Source: Pedobacter soli (GTDB lineage: Bacteria > Bacteroidota > Bacteroidia > Sphingobacteriales > Sphingobacteriaceae). From it: a stretch of 64,000 bases of DNA. Positions 17,917 to 27,244 of the stretch are shown here, piece by piece. Where the stretch lies: NCBI RefSeq assembly GCF_900101435.1, contig NZ_FMZH01000002.1:248001-312000 (forward strand), read 5' to 3'. Below the pieces are notes generated by a model. That model saw only the letters and a list, made by a program, of their open reading frames with translations, did no database searches and was not told the origin of the DNA. How positions within the stretch are numbered: position 1 is the stretch's first letter; every line of letters begins with the position of its first letter. A program made the position numbers and the translations under genes.

Positions 17917-19797
17917 ATGTCAACAATAGCATTACACGACGAACACAATCACGATCACGCTGATCATGGACATCATAAAGAGACTTTGATTTCAAAGTAC
18001 ATCTTTAGTATGGATCATAAAATGATTGCCAAGCAATTTTTAATTACCGGTATCATTATGGCGGTAATAGCAATGGGCTTATCTATTTTATTCCGTATCC
18101 AATTGGCCTGGCCAGATAAAAGTTTCCCTTTCTTAGAAACATTTTTAGGTAAATGGGCTGAAGGCGGTCGTATTAAATCCGATTTTTATCTGGCATTGGT
18201 AACCATTCACGGTACCATCATGGTATTCTTTGTACTAACAGCCGGATTGAGCGGTACATTTAGTAACTTATTAATTCCATTGCAGATTGGTGCACGGGAT
18301 ATGGCTTCGCCATTCTTAAACATGCTTTCATACTGGTTCTTCTTTATGGCCTGTGTGATCATGATGTCATCATTCTTTATTCAAACAGGTCCTGCATCTG
18401 GTGGTTGGACAGTTTATCCGCCATTATCTGTAGTAGCGAAGGCTATGCCAGGTTCGGGTTTGGGTATGACCTTGTGGTTAATTAGTATGGTACTTTTCGT
18501 AGCATCATCATTAATGGGGGGTATCAACTACGTAAGTACAATCTTAAACATGCGTACTAAAGGTATGGATCTTTGGAAAATGCCTTTACCAATCTGGGCA
18601 TTCTTCTTAACCGCTATTTTGGGTATTTTATCATTCCCTGTATTAGTTGCGGGTGTGGTATTAATGATCTTTGACCGTAGTTTCGGAACTAGTTTCTATT
18701 TATCAGATATCGTAATGGGTACTGATATTTTACCAAACGAAGGTGGTTCTCCAATTTTATGGCAACACTTATTCTGGTTCTTAGGTCACCCTGAGGTATA
18801 CATCGTAATTATGCCTGCTTTAGGTATTTCATCTGAAGTAATTTCGGTAAACTCACGTAAACCAATCTTTGGTTACCACGCGATGGTTTACTCTTTAATT
18901 GGTATTACGGTATTATCATTCATCGTATGGGGTCACCACATGTTTGTTACTGGTATGAACCCGTTATTGGGTGGTGTATTTATGATCACTACTTTAATTA
19001 TTGCGGTACCATCGGCAGTAAAAACATTTAACTACCTGGCTACATTATGGCGCGGTAATATCCGTTTTACTCCGGCCATGTTATTTGCTATCGGTTTAGT
19101 ATCATTCTTTATCTCTGGTGGTTTAACCGGTATCTTCTTAGGTAACGCATCTTTAGATATTAACTTACACGATACTTATTTCGTAGTTGCCCACTTCCAC
19201 CTGGTAATGGGATCAGCAGCGATTTTTGGTATGCTTGCAGGTGTTTATCACTGGTTTCCTAAAATGTTCGGTAAAATGATGAACGCTAAACTTGGATATT
19301 TACACTTCTGGTTAACTTTCATCGCTGCGTACCTGGTATTCTTCCCACTTCACTTCTTAGGTTTAGATGGTGTACCACGTCGTTACTATGCATTTACTGA
19401 GTTCGAGTTTATGAAAAAATGGTTAACTGTAAACGTATTTGTTACCTGGGCTGCTATTATGGCTGCGTTGGCACAAGTTGCGTTCTTATTTAACTTCTTC
19501 TACTCGATCTTTAAAGGTAAAGTTTCTCCTCAAAACCCTTGGGAAGCCAATACATTAGAGTGGACTGCACCAGTAGAGCACTTACATGGTAACTGGCCAG
19601 GTGAGATTCCAACTGTTTACAGATGGCCTTACGATTATAGCAAGCCAGGACATGATGCAGATTTCATTCCACAAACTGTTCCTTTCTCTCAAACCATGAG
19701 CTCTAACTTACCTCACGATTTTGAAGGAAATGCTGAAGCAGAGAAAATTCAACAGGAATGGGAATTAGCCAATCCGGTTGCAGAAAATAAAGGCTAG
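17917..19797 (+). CDS. coxA: Cytochrome c oxidase subunit I (A-type heme-copper oxidase)
   Basis: The 626-residue polytopic protein carries the catalytic core. The HPEVY motif (about 290) gives the cross-linked His-Tyr of A-type oxidases, HHMFVTG supplies the other CuB histidines, and HDTYFVVAHFHLVMG holds the heme a3 and heme a ligands. The N terminus is strikingly His-rich (12 His among about the first 25 residues). It reduces oxygen to water and pumps protons. A strong hairpin (19823-19864) follows. Confidence 0.97.
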   Translation: MSTIALHDEHNHDHADHGHHKETLISKYIFSMDHKMIAKQFLITGIIMAVIAMGLSILFRIQLAWPDKSFPFLETFLGKWAEGGRIKSDFYLALVTIHGTIMVFFVLTAGLSGTFSNLLIPLQIGARDMASPFLNMLSYWFFFMACVIMMSSFFIQTGPASGGWTVYPPLSVVAKAMPGSGLGMTLWLISMVLFVASSLMGGINYVSTILNMRTKGMDLWKMPLPIWAFFLTAILGILSFPVLVAGVVLMIFDRSFGTSFYLSDIVMGTDILPNEGGSPILWQHLFWFLGHPEVYIVIMPALGISSEVISVNSRKPIFGYHAMVYSLIGITVLSFIVWGHHMFVTGMNPLLGGVFMITTLIIAVPSAVKTFNYLATLWRGNIRFTPAMLFAIGLVSFFISGGLTGIFLGNASLDINLHDTYFVVAHFHLVMGSAAIFGMLAGVYHWFPKMFGKMMNAKLGYLHFWLTFIAAYLVFFPLHFLGLDGVPRRYYAFTEFEFMKKWLTVNVFVTWAAIMAALAQVAFLFNFFYSIFKGKVSPQNPWEANTLEWTAPVEHLHGNWPGEIPTVYRWPYDYSKPGHDADFIPQTVPFSQTMSSNLPHDFEGNAEAEKIQQEWELANPVAENKG

Positions 19798-19822
19798 TTT
19801 TAAGCTTTAAATAAAATTTAGA

Positions 19823-19864
19823 AGGGGTATCTGATTAAGTTTCTGCTTATCCGGATACCCTTTT
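19823..19864 (+). terminator. Hairpin after coxA, intrinsic or partial terminator
   Basis: GGGTATC and GATACCC arms with an extended imperfect stem close around TTTCTG and are followed by TTTT. It separates the act/cox structural genes from ctaA and the assembly genes. It may lower expression of the latter. Confidence 0.7.
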
Positions 19865-19879
19865 CATCTTAATAGATAT

Positions 19880-20938
19880 ATGGTCAGCGGATCAGAACAA
19901 CGTTTCATTAAAATTAATCTGATAACCATCGTAGTTACACTATTGGTTATACTTGCCGGCGGTATTGTGCGCAGTACAGGTTCAGGCATGGGCTGTCCGG
20001 ATTGGCCAAAATGTTTCGACCGTTATATTCCACCTACCGATGTATCGCAGCTTCCGGCCAACTACAAAGAAAAGTATGTAGCGGGAAGGCTAAAGAAAAA
20101 CGAAAAATTTGCCAAATACCTCGAAAGTATGGGCAAAGTAGCATTGGCAGATAGTATTAGGCACGATAAAAGTATCACCATCCCTGAAGAATTTAATCCA
20201 GCTAAAACCTGGACCGAATATCTGAACCGTTTGGCAGGTGTTGCTGCAGGAATATTTTTACTGCTAACGGCAATTTGTTCTTTTACGTATAGGAAAACCG
20301 CTAAACGCATCATTGTATTAAGCATACTCAATATTTTTGTGGTAGGCTATCAGGGTTGGTTGGGCTCAATTGTAGTATCTACCAATTTGGCGCAATGGGT
20401 GGTAACGGTACACATGCTTTTGGCATTGGTAATTCTGGCTATTTCCATTTATACCTATAATTATGCGAAACAGCTAAACAAGGCACCTTCGGTAATTATG
20501 TACCGCATACTGTGGCTAAAAGGCTTTTTGTTCTTTACGCTGATTATTAGCCTAATACAAATAGTTATTGGTACAGATGTTAGAGAGGCTGTAGATGTAA
20601 TCGCAAAATCGCTCGGATATGGAGCTAAGGCTAGTTGGATTTCGAAAGTTGGAAGCATCTTTTCTTATCACCGCGATCTGGCTATACTGGTAGTGATCAC
20701 CAATGCTGTGGTTTATAAAATGGTTACCGATCGTTTTAGCGGCAAAGCAGCTCCATTGTTAACGGCCAGATTTATTCTAATTACGCTCCTGGTTCAGTTG
20801 TTAAGTGGTTTAGCTTTAGCATACATTGCTTTTCCACCAGTGGCGCAGGCGTTACATATTTTGTTCTCTACGTTACTATTTAGTTTACAATTTTATCTGT
20901 ACTTGTTGGTATATCGTACCAGTACATATAAACAATAA
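19880..20938 (+). CDS. ctaA: Heme A synthase (COX15/CtaA)
   Basis: The 352-residue membrane protein has the COX15/CtaA hallmarks: GGIVRSTGSGMGCPDWPKCF near the N terminus, a His in the following helices (VVTVHMLLALV), a second set in the C-terminal half (SYHRDLAILV) and QALHILFSTLLFSLQ. It oxidises the C8 methyl group of heme O to make heme A for subunit I. An insertion of about 70 residues between helices 1 and 2 (about 45-115) is hydrophilic and Lys-rich. It ends 12 bp before ctaB. Confidence 0.94.
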   Translation: MVSGSEQRFIKINLITIVVTLLVILAGGIVRSTGSGMGCPDWPKCFDRYIPPTDVSQLPANYKEKYVAGRLKKNEKFAKYLESMGKVALADSIRHDKSITIPEEFNPAKTWTEYLNRLAGVAAGIFLLLTAICSFTYRKTAKRIIVLSILNIFVVGYQGWLGSIVVSTNLAQWVVTVHMLLALVILAISIYTYNYAKQLNKAPSVIMYRILWLKGFLFFTLIISLIQIVIGTDVREAVDVIAKSLGYGAKASWISKVGSIFSYHRDLAILVVITNAVVYKMVTDRFSGKAAPLLTARFILITLLVQLLSGLALAYIAFPPVAQALHILFSTLLFSLQFYLYLLVYRTSTYKQ

Positions 20939-20950
20939 TATTTAAGGGAA

Positions 20951-21859
20951 TTGAAACAATTTTTTTCAGATTTTTCTAAACTCATCAAATTCAGGCTATC
21001 GTTTACGGTAGTGTTTTCTGCATCGATCTCTTTTCTGATCGGACAGAAAATGCAGGTAGGCAGGGGCCATATTCCCAGCATAGATTGGGGAAACTGGCTG
21101 ATATTAATTGCAGGTGGCTTTTTGGTTACTGCAGCTGCGAATACCTTTAACGAGATTATAGAAAAGGACCTGGATAAACTGATGTCGCGCACCAAAGACA
21201 GGCCAATGCCAGCAGGTAGGATGACTACCGGACAAGGTTTGATATTAGGTGTGTTTATGTCGTTTGTGGGCACCTGGTTACTGGGTAAATTGAATTTAGA
21301 AACGGGTTTATTATCGGTATTCTCCATTTTATTATATGCTTTTGCCTATACACCTTTAAAAAGGAAATCGCCAATAGCTGTTTTTGTTGGGGCTATTCCG
21401 GGAGCATTACCTCCGCTTATTGGTTACCTGGCTGCATTTGGCAGTTTAAAAGCCGAGTTGTTTCATGAAATCGATTATTACATTGCCGGTATTTTGTTCC
21501 TCATCCAGTTTGTATGGCAGTTCCCACATTTCTGGGCCATTGCATGGGTATTGGATGATGATTATAAAAAGGCCGGTTTCAGGTTATTGCCTACCAAAAA
21601 ACGCGATAAAGCGACAGCTTTACTTACGTTTTTAAGTACTTTGATTTTAATACCAGTGAGTTTATTGCCTACCTTTTATGGCTTTGGCGGTTATTACATT
21701 GCTGGCTTATCGCTAATTGCTGGTTTTATATTCAGCTGGTTAGCATTTAAACTTTTAATGAACAGAGAAATGATTGATGCGAAGCGCGTGATGTTCTGTT
21801 CGTTTTTTTACATCCCTGCTGTACAGCTCGGATTATTATTAAATTTTATAGCAAAATAA
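20951..21859 (+). CDS. ctaB: Protoheme IX farnesyltransferase (heme O synthase)
   Basis: The 302-residue polytopic prenyltransferase has NEIIEKDLDKLMSRTKDRPMPAGR, the first Asp-rich motif of the UbiA/CtaB family, and a second around VLDDDYKKAGFRLLP. It attaches a farnesyl chain to protoheme to give heme O. The start is TTG, preceded by AAGGGAA; no in-frame ATG lies near, so TTG is well supported. Confidence 0.93.
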   Translation: MKQFFSDFSKLIKFRLSFTVVFSASISFLIGQKMQVGRGHIPSIDWGNWLILIAGGFLVTAAANTFNEIIEKDLDKLMSRTKDRPMPAGRMTTGQGLILGVFMSFVGTWLLGKLNLETGLLSVFSILLYAFAYTPLKRKSPIAVFVGAIPGALPPLIGYLAAFGSLKAELFHEIDYYIAGILFLIQFVWQFPHFWAIAWVLDDDYKKAGFRLLPTKKRDKATALLTFLSTLILIPVSLLPTFYGFGGYYIAGLSLIAGFIFSWLAFKLLMNREMIDAKRVMFCSFFYIPAVQLGLLLNFIAK

Positions 21860-21862
21860 CTG

Positions 21863-22441
21863 ATGGTTATCACAATGGAAAAAATCCAGGATACATTTGA
21901 TCCAAAACCCAGAAAGTTTATTGTTTGGTTATTCGTAGTATCATCTACCATTATGTTTGGGGGCTTTACCAGTTATTATCTGGTTTTTGCCGCATCTAAA
22001 GGTAAAGGGCATGGTTTAATATTGCCCGATGCGTTTATTTACTCGAGCATGGTGATTTTGGCCAGCAGTGTTACTTTATTTTTAGCGGCAAGAGCCCTGA
22101 AAAAACTTAATTTCAGCTTACAACGCAACCTGCTTTGGGTTACTGTAATCTTAGCCATAGCTTTTGGTGTGATGCAGTTTAATGCATGGGGTAGCATGGT
22201 AAGAACAGGCGCTACCCTTGTGGGTAACAACGCCGCAATTTCTTTTATTTACGTCGTATCGGGTATGCACCTTTTGCACATTATTGCGGGTGTAGGCTTT
22301 ATTATTAATGCATTAATAGGCAGTTATAAGCATATTCCTGCTGCTAAGAGCCAGTACAGAATGGAAATCGCTTCTATTTTTTGGCATTTTATAGATATCC
22401 TATGGATTTATCTATATGTTTTTTTACTTTTGAACCGTTAA
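21863..22441 (+). CDS. Heme-copper oxidase subunit III-type protein (first copy)
   Basis: This 192-residue protein with about five helices belongs to the subunit III/CyoC family. It has the C-terminal signature FWHFIDILWIYLYVFLLLNR and the HLLHIIAGVGFIINA helix. It begins three bases after ctaB. An alternative ATG at 21875 would remove four residues. Subunit III stabilises the proton-pumping core. This copy is the more divergent of two adjacent paralogues. Confidence 0.9.
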   Translation: MVITMEKIQDTFDPKPRKFIVWLFVVSSTIMFGGFTSYYLVFAASKGKGHGLILPDAFIYSSMVILASSVTLFLAARALKKLNFSLQRNLLWVTVILAIAFGVMQFNAWGSMVRTGATLVGNNAAISFIYVVSGMHLLHIIAGVGFIINALIGSYKHIPAAKSQYRMEIASIFWHFIDILWIYLYVFLLLNR

Positions 22442-22472
22442 ATTTGTTAACAAACTATTATACTATTTCCAA

Positions 22473-23180
22473 ATGAATGCAGTATCACAATTAGATCAAG
22501 TTAAAACCGGGCCATGGAATGGTGGTCGTTCTCCGTGGTCGGTAGAATATGGTAAAATCATGATGTGGTTTTTCCTTTTATCAGATGCTTTTACATTTTC
22601 ATCATTATTGATCTACTACGGCGCTCAGCGTTTTTCTAAATTAACATGGCCAGATCCTGATTTGGTATTTCAATCTATACCTGGTATAAAAGATAATGGT
22701 GCTCCATTGGTTTTTGTGGGCCTTATGACTTTTATATTAATCTTAAGTTCTGTAACGATGGTTATGGCGGTAGAAGCCGGCCACCGTCGCGCAAAGAAAG
22801 AAGTAATCTGGTGGATGGTAGCTACTATCGTTGGAGGTTTCATGTTCTTAGGCTGTCAGGCCTTAGAGTGGACACACTTACACCACGAAGGTTTTTGGTG
22901 GGGACATATCCCATCTGCTGAGGAATTAAAGCATTTATTTGACGGGCCAGTTTCTTTGGTAGCTGCACAACAATTTGCGAATTTATTCTTCACTATCACT
23001 GGTTTCCACGGTTTCCACGTATTTAGTGGTGTGGTAATTAACATCATTATCTTAATCATGACGATTAATGGTACTTTCGAGAGAAGAGGTCATTATTTAA
23101 TGGTTGAGAAAGTGGGTTTATACTGGCACTTCGTAGATTTAGTGTGGGTATTTGTATTTACATTCTTCTATTTGGTTTAA
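22473..23180 (+). CDS. coxC: Cytochrome c oxidase subunit III (second copy)
   Basis: The 235-residue protein has the standard subunit III pattern: an N-terminal GKIMMWFFLLSDAFTFSSLLIYYG, GFHGFHVFSGVVINIIIL and the terminal GLYWHFVDLVWVFVFTFFYLV. It is longer than the preceding paralogue and keeps the conserved acidic and His residues of the family. The two copies may form one subunit pair or act in different oxidase assemblies. Confidence 0.94.
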   Translation: MNAVSQLDQVKTGPWNGGRSPWSVEYGKIMMWFFLLSDAFTFSSLLIYYGAQRFSKLTWPDPDLVFQSIPGIKDNGAPLVFVGLMTFILILSSVTMVMAVEAGHRRAKKEVIWWMVATIVGGFMFLGCQALEWTHLHHEGFWWGHIPSAEELKHLFDGPVSLVAAQQFANLFFTITGFHGFHVFSGVVINIIILIMTINGTFERRGHYLMVEKVGLYWHFVDLVWVFVFTFFYLV

Positions 23181-23204
23181 TTTCAACGAAAAAAAATATT
23201 TAAC

Positions 23205-23558
23205 ATGTCAGAACACGCACATACAACAGAAGGCCACGAGCATGGAGAACATGCAGGCATGAATAAAGCAAAAATCTGGAAAGTAGCAGGTATTTTATCG
23301 CTAATTACAGCTATCGAATTTATGATTGCACTTTGGGCAATACCAGGTGGTCATATGTCGCAACACGTTGGTAACTATGTTTACATTGCTTTAACGCTTG
23401 TAAAAGCTTTTTATATTGTTGCTTACTTTATGCACTTAAAATTCGAAAAACTGGGCTTGCAGTTAGCATTAACAGTTTCATTCATTTTCATCATTTACTT
23501 TATTGTTTTAATGCTAATAGAAGGTGGGTTTTTAAACCTGCACATGATGAGCCATTAA
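23205..23558 (+). CDS. Cytochrome c oxidase subunit IV family protein
   Basis: The 117-residue protein has three transmembrane helices and the small-subunit-IV pattern VKAFYIVAYFMHLKFE. The N terminus (MSEHAHTTEGHEHGEHAG) is His-rich, like that of subunit I. Its last base is the first base of the next ATG (ATGA-type overlap), so translation is coupled to the SCO-like gene. Confidence 0.92.
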   Translation: MSEHAHTTEGHEHGEHAGMNKAKIWKVAGILSLITAIEFMIALWAIPGGHMSQHVGNYVYIALTLVKAFYIVAYFMHLKFEKLGLQLALTVSFIFIIYFIVLMLIEGGFLNLHMMSH

Positions 23559-24253
23559 TGAAAAGAAGCCCTATAAAAAAGGTATTAATCCTGGTAAGCA
23601 TTTTAGCTATACCGGGATTTTTATTTTTTTACTTATTGCCCCACTTTGCCAAAAACAGGTATAAGAGTTTACCAATCTATGGCAAGAAGATTGTGGCCAC
23701 TACATTTCACAGTGTAAAGGGGAAGAAAATACCCGATACCATCTATCATCAGATTCCGGATTTTAAACTGGTTAACCAGCATAACGATACCATCAGCTGG
23801 AAATCGCTGGAGAACAAGATTGTAGTCTTAAACTTATTCCATACCGGAGCCGGCAACCAGCAAACAAGTCAGTATATTAAACAGCTATCAGATGGTTACG
23901 CACAAAAACCATTGGTTAAATTTTTAAGCTTATCGGTAGATCCGGCCGATCAAAGTAAGATTAAAGATTTTGCAGCCAGCTTTAAAGCAATAGAAGGCAA
24001 ATGGGATTTTTTAGCAGGCGATACCATACAAACCTATCCGCTAATTAAAAATGGTTTATTGCTTGATGTAATTGAAGATGACACCCGCACAAAGCCTACC
24101 TTCATTTTCAGTAATAAAATATTGCTCATCGATAACCTGCACCGAATTCGCGGTATTTATGAAGCCGATAACAAGGAGGCCAATGCCAGACTGGAGGATG
24201 AAATCAAGGTACTGATTGCAGAGTATCTGAGAAATGTTAAAGACGGACGGTAG
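23558..24253 (+). CDS. SCO1/SenC-like thioredoxin-fold protein lacking the copper-binding cysteines
   Basis: The 231-residue protein has an N-terminal membrane anchor (about 8-28) and a thioredoxin-like domain with IVVLNLFHTGAGNQQTSQYIKQL. In active SCO proteins this position holds the CxxxC copper site. No cysteine occurs anywhere in the protein, and the usual copper-binding His is not recognisable. SCO proteins deliver copper to the CuA centre of subunit II, so the gene's place is right but its chemistry cannot be the standard one. It may be a structural paralogue, with a functional SCO elsewhere in the genome. Confidence 0.82.
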   Translation: MKRSPIKKVLILVSILAIPGFLFFYLLPHFAKNRYKSLPIYGKKIVATTFHSVKGKKIPDTIYHQIPDFKLVNQHNDTISWKSLENKIVVLNLFHTGAGNQQTSQYIKQLSDGYAQKPLVKFLSLSVDPADQSKIKDFAASFKAIEGKWDFLAGDTIQTYPLIKNGLLLDVIEDDTRTKPTFIFSNKILLIDNLHRIRGIYEADNKEANARLEDEIKVLIAEYLRNVKDGR

Positions 24254-24318
24254 TTAGTCTTTAGTCGGTAGTCTGAGGCGATTAACTTATTCATAAAAAA
24301 TAAAGAGATTTAAAACTC

Positions 24319-24861
24319 ATGGAAAATAGCCCGATTGAGAAAAAATATAATAAATGGATCATTATCCTATCCATTTTAATTCCGGTTGCTGTAGCAGTCT
24401 TATTTGTTGTTAAATTAAAAGATTTAGGAATAGATGCACCACCGCTTCCTTTTTTGCCACCAATATATGCTACGATTAATGGTATAACAGCCGTCCTTTT
24501 AATTGTTGCCGTTTGGGCCATTAAAAATGGAAAAGTTGCGCTTCACCAAAATTTAATGAAAACTGCAATAGCTTGTTCCTTGCTGTTTTTGGTAATGTAT
24601 ATAGCCTACCACATGACTACGCCTTCTACTAAATTTGGTGGCGATGGAACAATCAGGTATGTTTATTTCTTTATCCTTTTAACGCACATCCTGCTTTCGA
24701 TTGCCATTATCCCATTGGTATTGGTTACCTACGTAAGGGCTTTGGCTGAGCGTTTTGACCGCCACAGAAAGATTGCTAAAATTACCTTTCCTTTGTGGCT
24801 TTACGTGGCTATAACCGGTGTAGTGGTATATCTGATGATCTCGCCTTATTACCAGTATTAA
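24319..24861 (+). CDS. DUF420 family protein, CtaM-like oxidase assembly factor
   Basis: The 180-residue protein has about five helices and the DUF420 pattern, with His residues in MYIAYHMT and FILLTHILLSIAIIPLVLVTYVRAL. The Bacillus member CtaM (YozB) is needed for caa3 oxidase function. It is the last gene of the respiratory block, followed by a clear terminator. An equivalent assembly role here is inferred from family and position. Confidence 0.88.
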   Translation: MENSPIEKKYNKWIIILSILIPVAVAVLFVVKLKDLGIDAPPLPFLPPIYATINGITAVLLIVAVWAIKNGKVALHQNLMKTAIACSLLFLVMYIAYHMTTPSTKFGGDGTIRYVYFFILLTHILLSIAIIPLVLVTYVRALAERFDRHRKIAKITFPLWLYVAITGVVVYLMISPYYQY

Positions 24862-24887
24862 TAGCACCTGAAAAAAATATCGATAGA

Positions 24888-24917
24888 GCCTTACACCAAA
24901 AATGTAAGGCTTTTTTA
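24888..24917 (+). terminator. Intrinsic terminator of the respiratory operon
   Basis: GCCTTACA (24888-24895) pairs with TGTAAGGC (24903-24910), followed by TTTTTTAG. Confidence 0.88.
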
Positions 24918-25040
24918 GTTAAACATTGCTTTGGTTACAATAGTTATTTGTTTTAACTCAATTTTTTTTTCACTTTTATGTGGAGTATATCATTTCATAT
25001 AATTCTAATTCAATATGCGTGAGTGTAGGTAAACTAAGGT

Positions 25041-25640
25041 ATGGCGCTGATAAATAAGGAAGATGATCTAAAGCTTGTAGAAAAAATAGTAACGGGGGAT
25101 GAGCAGGCTTTTTCTGTGTTGTTCTTCAAATACCTGCCTGTACTCCAGATTTTCGCCACAAAATTTACAAAATCTGATGATGCCGCTGAAGAAATAATCC
25201 AGGATGCCTTTTTAAGGGTATGGCTGAACCGGGATAAACTGGCTGAAGTTGAAAATATCAAAGCCTATTTGTACAAATACGTATCAAACGAATGTTTAAG
25301 TTATCTGCGTAAAAAACTTAAAACCGATAAAATGGTTGATGCTTTTACCGCTAAACAAACCGATAGCCACAACAACACTGTCGAAACCATTAATTTGAAC
25401 GAAGTAACCAGGATTATTGCCGTTGCTATCGACAAACTGCCCGATCAGCGTCGAAAAATATACCAATTGAGTCGCCGTGATGGTAAAACCATCCCGGAAA
25501 TTGCAGAAATATTGCATGTATCGCCAAATACGGTTAAAAATGCTTTGGTATCGGCTCTAAAATCTATTCGAATTCACCTCGATCAACATGGAATTGCTTT
25601 CCTTTTTCCGTTTGTATTCCTCTTTTTTAAAATAAAATAA
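25041..25640 (+). CDS. ECF-type RNA polymerase sigma-70 factor
   Basis: The 199-residue protein shows sigma region 2 (AFSVLFFKYLPVLQIFATKFTKSDDAAEEIIQDAFLRVW, about 20-60) and region 4 (LPDQRRKIYQLSRRDGKTIPEIAEILHVSPNTVKNAL, about 133-170). It matches the Bacteroidota expansion family of ECF sigmas that are controlled by FecR-type anti-sigma factors. The next gene encodes that partner and the third an STN-bearing SusC, a complete cell-surface signalling chain. The C terminus is hydrophobic (about 180-199), as often seen in this group. Confidence 0.93.
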   Translation: MALINKEDDLKLVEKIVTGDEQAFSVLFFKYLPVLQIFATKFTKSDDAAEEIIQDAFLRVWLNRDKLAEVENIKAYLYKYVSNECLSYLRKKLKTDKMVDAFTAKQTDSHNNTVETINLNEVTRIIAVAIDKLPDQRRKIYQLSRRDGKTIPEIAEILHVSPNTVKNALVSALKSIRIHLDQHGIAFLFPFVFLFFKIK

Positions 25641-25703
25641 ATTTTTTTGAAAACCGGATAGTCCTAAATCCGATTTCCTGCTTCTTAGTATTGTAGCCCC
25701 ATT

Positions 25704-26867
25704 ATGGAACAACGTATAAATTACTTATTAAAACAGTTTACGGCAGATGCATTAAGCCCGGCAGAAAAGCAGGAGCTTTTGGCATTGGCCACTGATCCAG
25801 CATCTGTTGTTGGCGATGAAATCGCAAAGCTGATTGAGGCCGAAGAGGGAGCTGCTACTGAAGTAACCGAAACTGAAAAGTGGGAGTCTGTTCTAAATAA
25901 CATCGTGGCTACGGATAAACCGCAGAAAACACCGCGCAGCATTTTGCTACGCCCTTTAAAATGGGCAGCAGCCGCGGCTGTATTGGTGGTGTTCTCGTTC
26001 ACGGCTTATTTATCGCTAAATAAAAAGAAAGAGCATGTTTTTGCTTCTGATGTAGCACCGGGGAAGAATAAAGCGATTTTAACTTTGGCTAATGGTAAGA
26101 AAATATCGCTTTCTGATGCTTTAACAGGTGATATAGCAAAAGAAGCAGGCTTTTCTATTACTAAAACTTCCAATGGTGAATTGGTTTACAACATTGCCGA
26201 AGCTGAAAATGCAAACGATACCCGCTTAAATACCATTTCTACACCAAATGGCGGCGAGTGGCAAATCCGTTTACCCGATGGTACAAGAGTGTGGCTTAAT
26301 GCAGCCTCATCAATCCAGTATTCGCTTAATATTGGTACGGCTAAAGAACGTTTGGTAAAACTGGATGGCGAAGCTTATTTCGAAGTTTCAAAAAACAAAG
26401 CACATCCGTTTGTGGTAGAAACAGCAAAGCAAACCGTTGAGGTGTTGGGTACACACTTTAATATTAACAGCTATGAGGAAGAGCAAGTAACCAAAACCAC
26501 ATTACTGGAAGGAAGTGTACGCGTTTCGCATAATGATACCAATGAAAGTGAAGTGCTCGAACCCGGTGAGCAGTCGCTGGTAAGCGCGAGGGGCATTGCG
26601 GTTAAAAACGTAGATGTAGATGAAGCTGTGGCCTGGAAGCAGGGCTACTTTATGTTTAATAATGAAAAACAGGAGAGCATTTTACGAAAAATTGCCAGAT
26701 GGTACAATGTAGAGATAGAATATGCAGATCCTGAGGCAAAAGAGGTAATGTACTATGGAACAGTAAGCCGTTTCGAAAAAATATCGAAGGTACTACACAA
26801 GTTAGAGCAGACTGGTGAAGTGCGTTTTGATATTAAAGGCAATAAAATAATTGTGTATAAAGATTAA
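25704..26867 (+). CDS. FecR-family anti-sigma factor
   Basis: The 387-residue protein has a cytoplasmic N-terminal segment that would bind the sigma factor. A single membrane helix follows (about 92-112), then the periplasmic FecR domain (about 160-265; TPNGGEWQIRLPDGTRVWLNAASSI) and a DUF4974-type C-terminal domain (about 315-387). Its periplasmic part should contact the STN domain of the SusC protein encoded downstream and release the sigma factor on substrate binding. Confidence 0.94.
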   Translation: MEQRINYLLKQFTADALSPAEKQELLALATDPASVVGDEIAKLIEAEEGAATEVTETEKWESVLNNIVATDKPQKTPRSILLRPLKWAAAAAVLVVFSFTAYLSLNKKKEHVFASDVAPGKNKAILTLANGKKISLSDALTGDIAKEAGFSITKTSNGELVYNIAEAENANDTRLNTISTPNGGEWQIRLPDGTRVWLNAASSIQYSLNIGTAKERLVKLDGEAYFEVSKNKAHPFVVETAKQTVEVLGTHFNINSYEEEQVTKTTLLEGSVRVSHNDTNESEVLEPGEQSLVSARGIAVKNVDVDEAVAWKQGYFMFNNEKQESILRKIARWYNVEIEYADPEAKEVMYYGTVSRFEKISKVLHKLEQTGEVRFDIKGNKIIVYKD

Positions 26868-27045
26868 CAATAAAGGATAAGGACTAACTAACCACTATTC
26901 TTAAAAAATAAAAGATTAACCAACTTAACCAGACAGATGATTGTCCATATCAGGTAATCATAACGGTTTAAAGAAAAAAGATGGAGGAGTAACTAACCTT
27001 TATCTCTAAAAAATAAATTAAATAACAACCTTAACTTAACAAATT

Positions 27046-27122
27046 ATGAATACACTTCGACAAAACTCCTGACGAACCGACAGTTAAACGCATAAAAAAG
27101 GAGTGCTCGTAACACCCCTTTT
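27046..27122 (+). promoter_or_regulatory. Leader region with an eight-codon mini-ORF and a hairpin before the SusC gene
   Basis: The 377-bp spacer 26868-27244 has no ordinary gene. It holds ATG-AAT-ACA-CTT-CGA-CAA-AAC-TCC-TGA (27046-27072) and, 23 bp later, a hairpin AAAAGGAGTG (27096-27105) / CACCCCTTTT (27113-27122) with one mismatch. A mini-ORF followed by a hairpin before a large gene suggests attenuation or transcript processing, but this is unproven. Two similar stretches, ACTAACC..TAAAAAATAAA near 26883 and 26991, precede it. Confidence 0.4.
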
Positions 27123-27244
27123 ATGATCTGTTTAGCTATTCCGTAAACCGGAATCGATTAAAAATCAATTATTTTCTTGGATAACCGCGAAACGCATTTT
27201 AGCGTCCAAACTTCTTGCGTTCCGCACAAAAAACAGACTATTAA

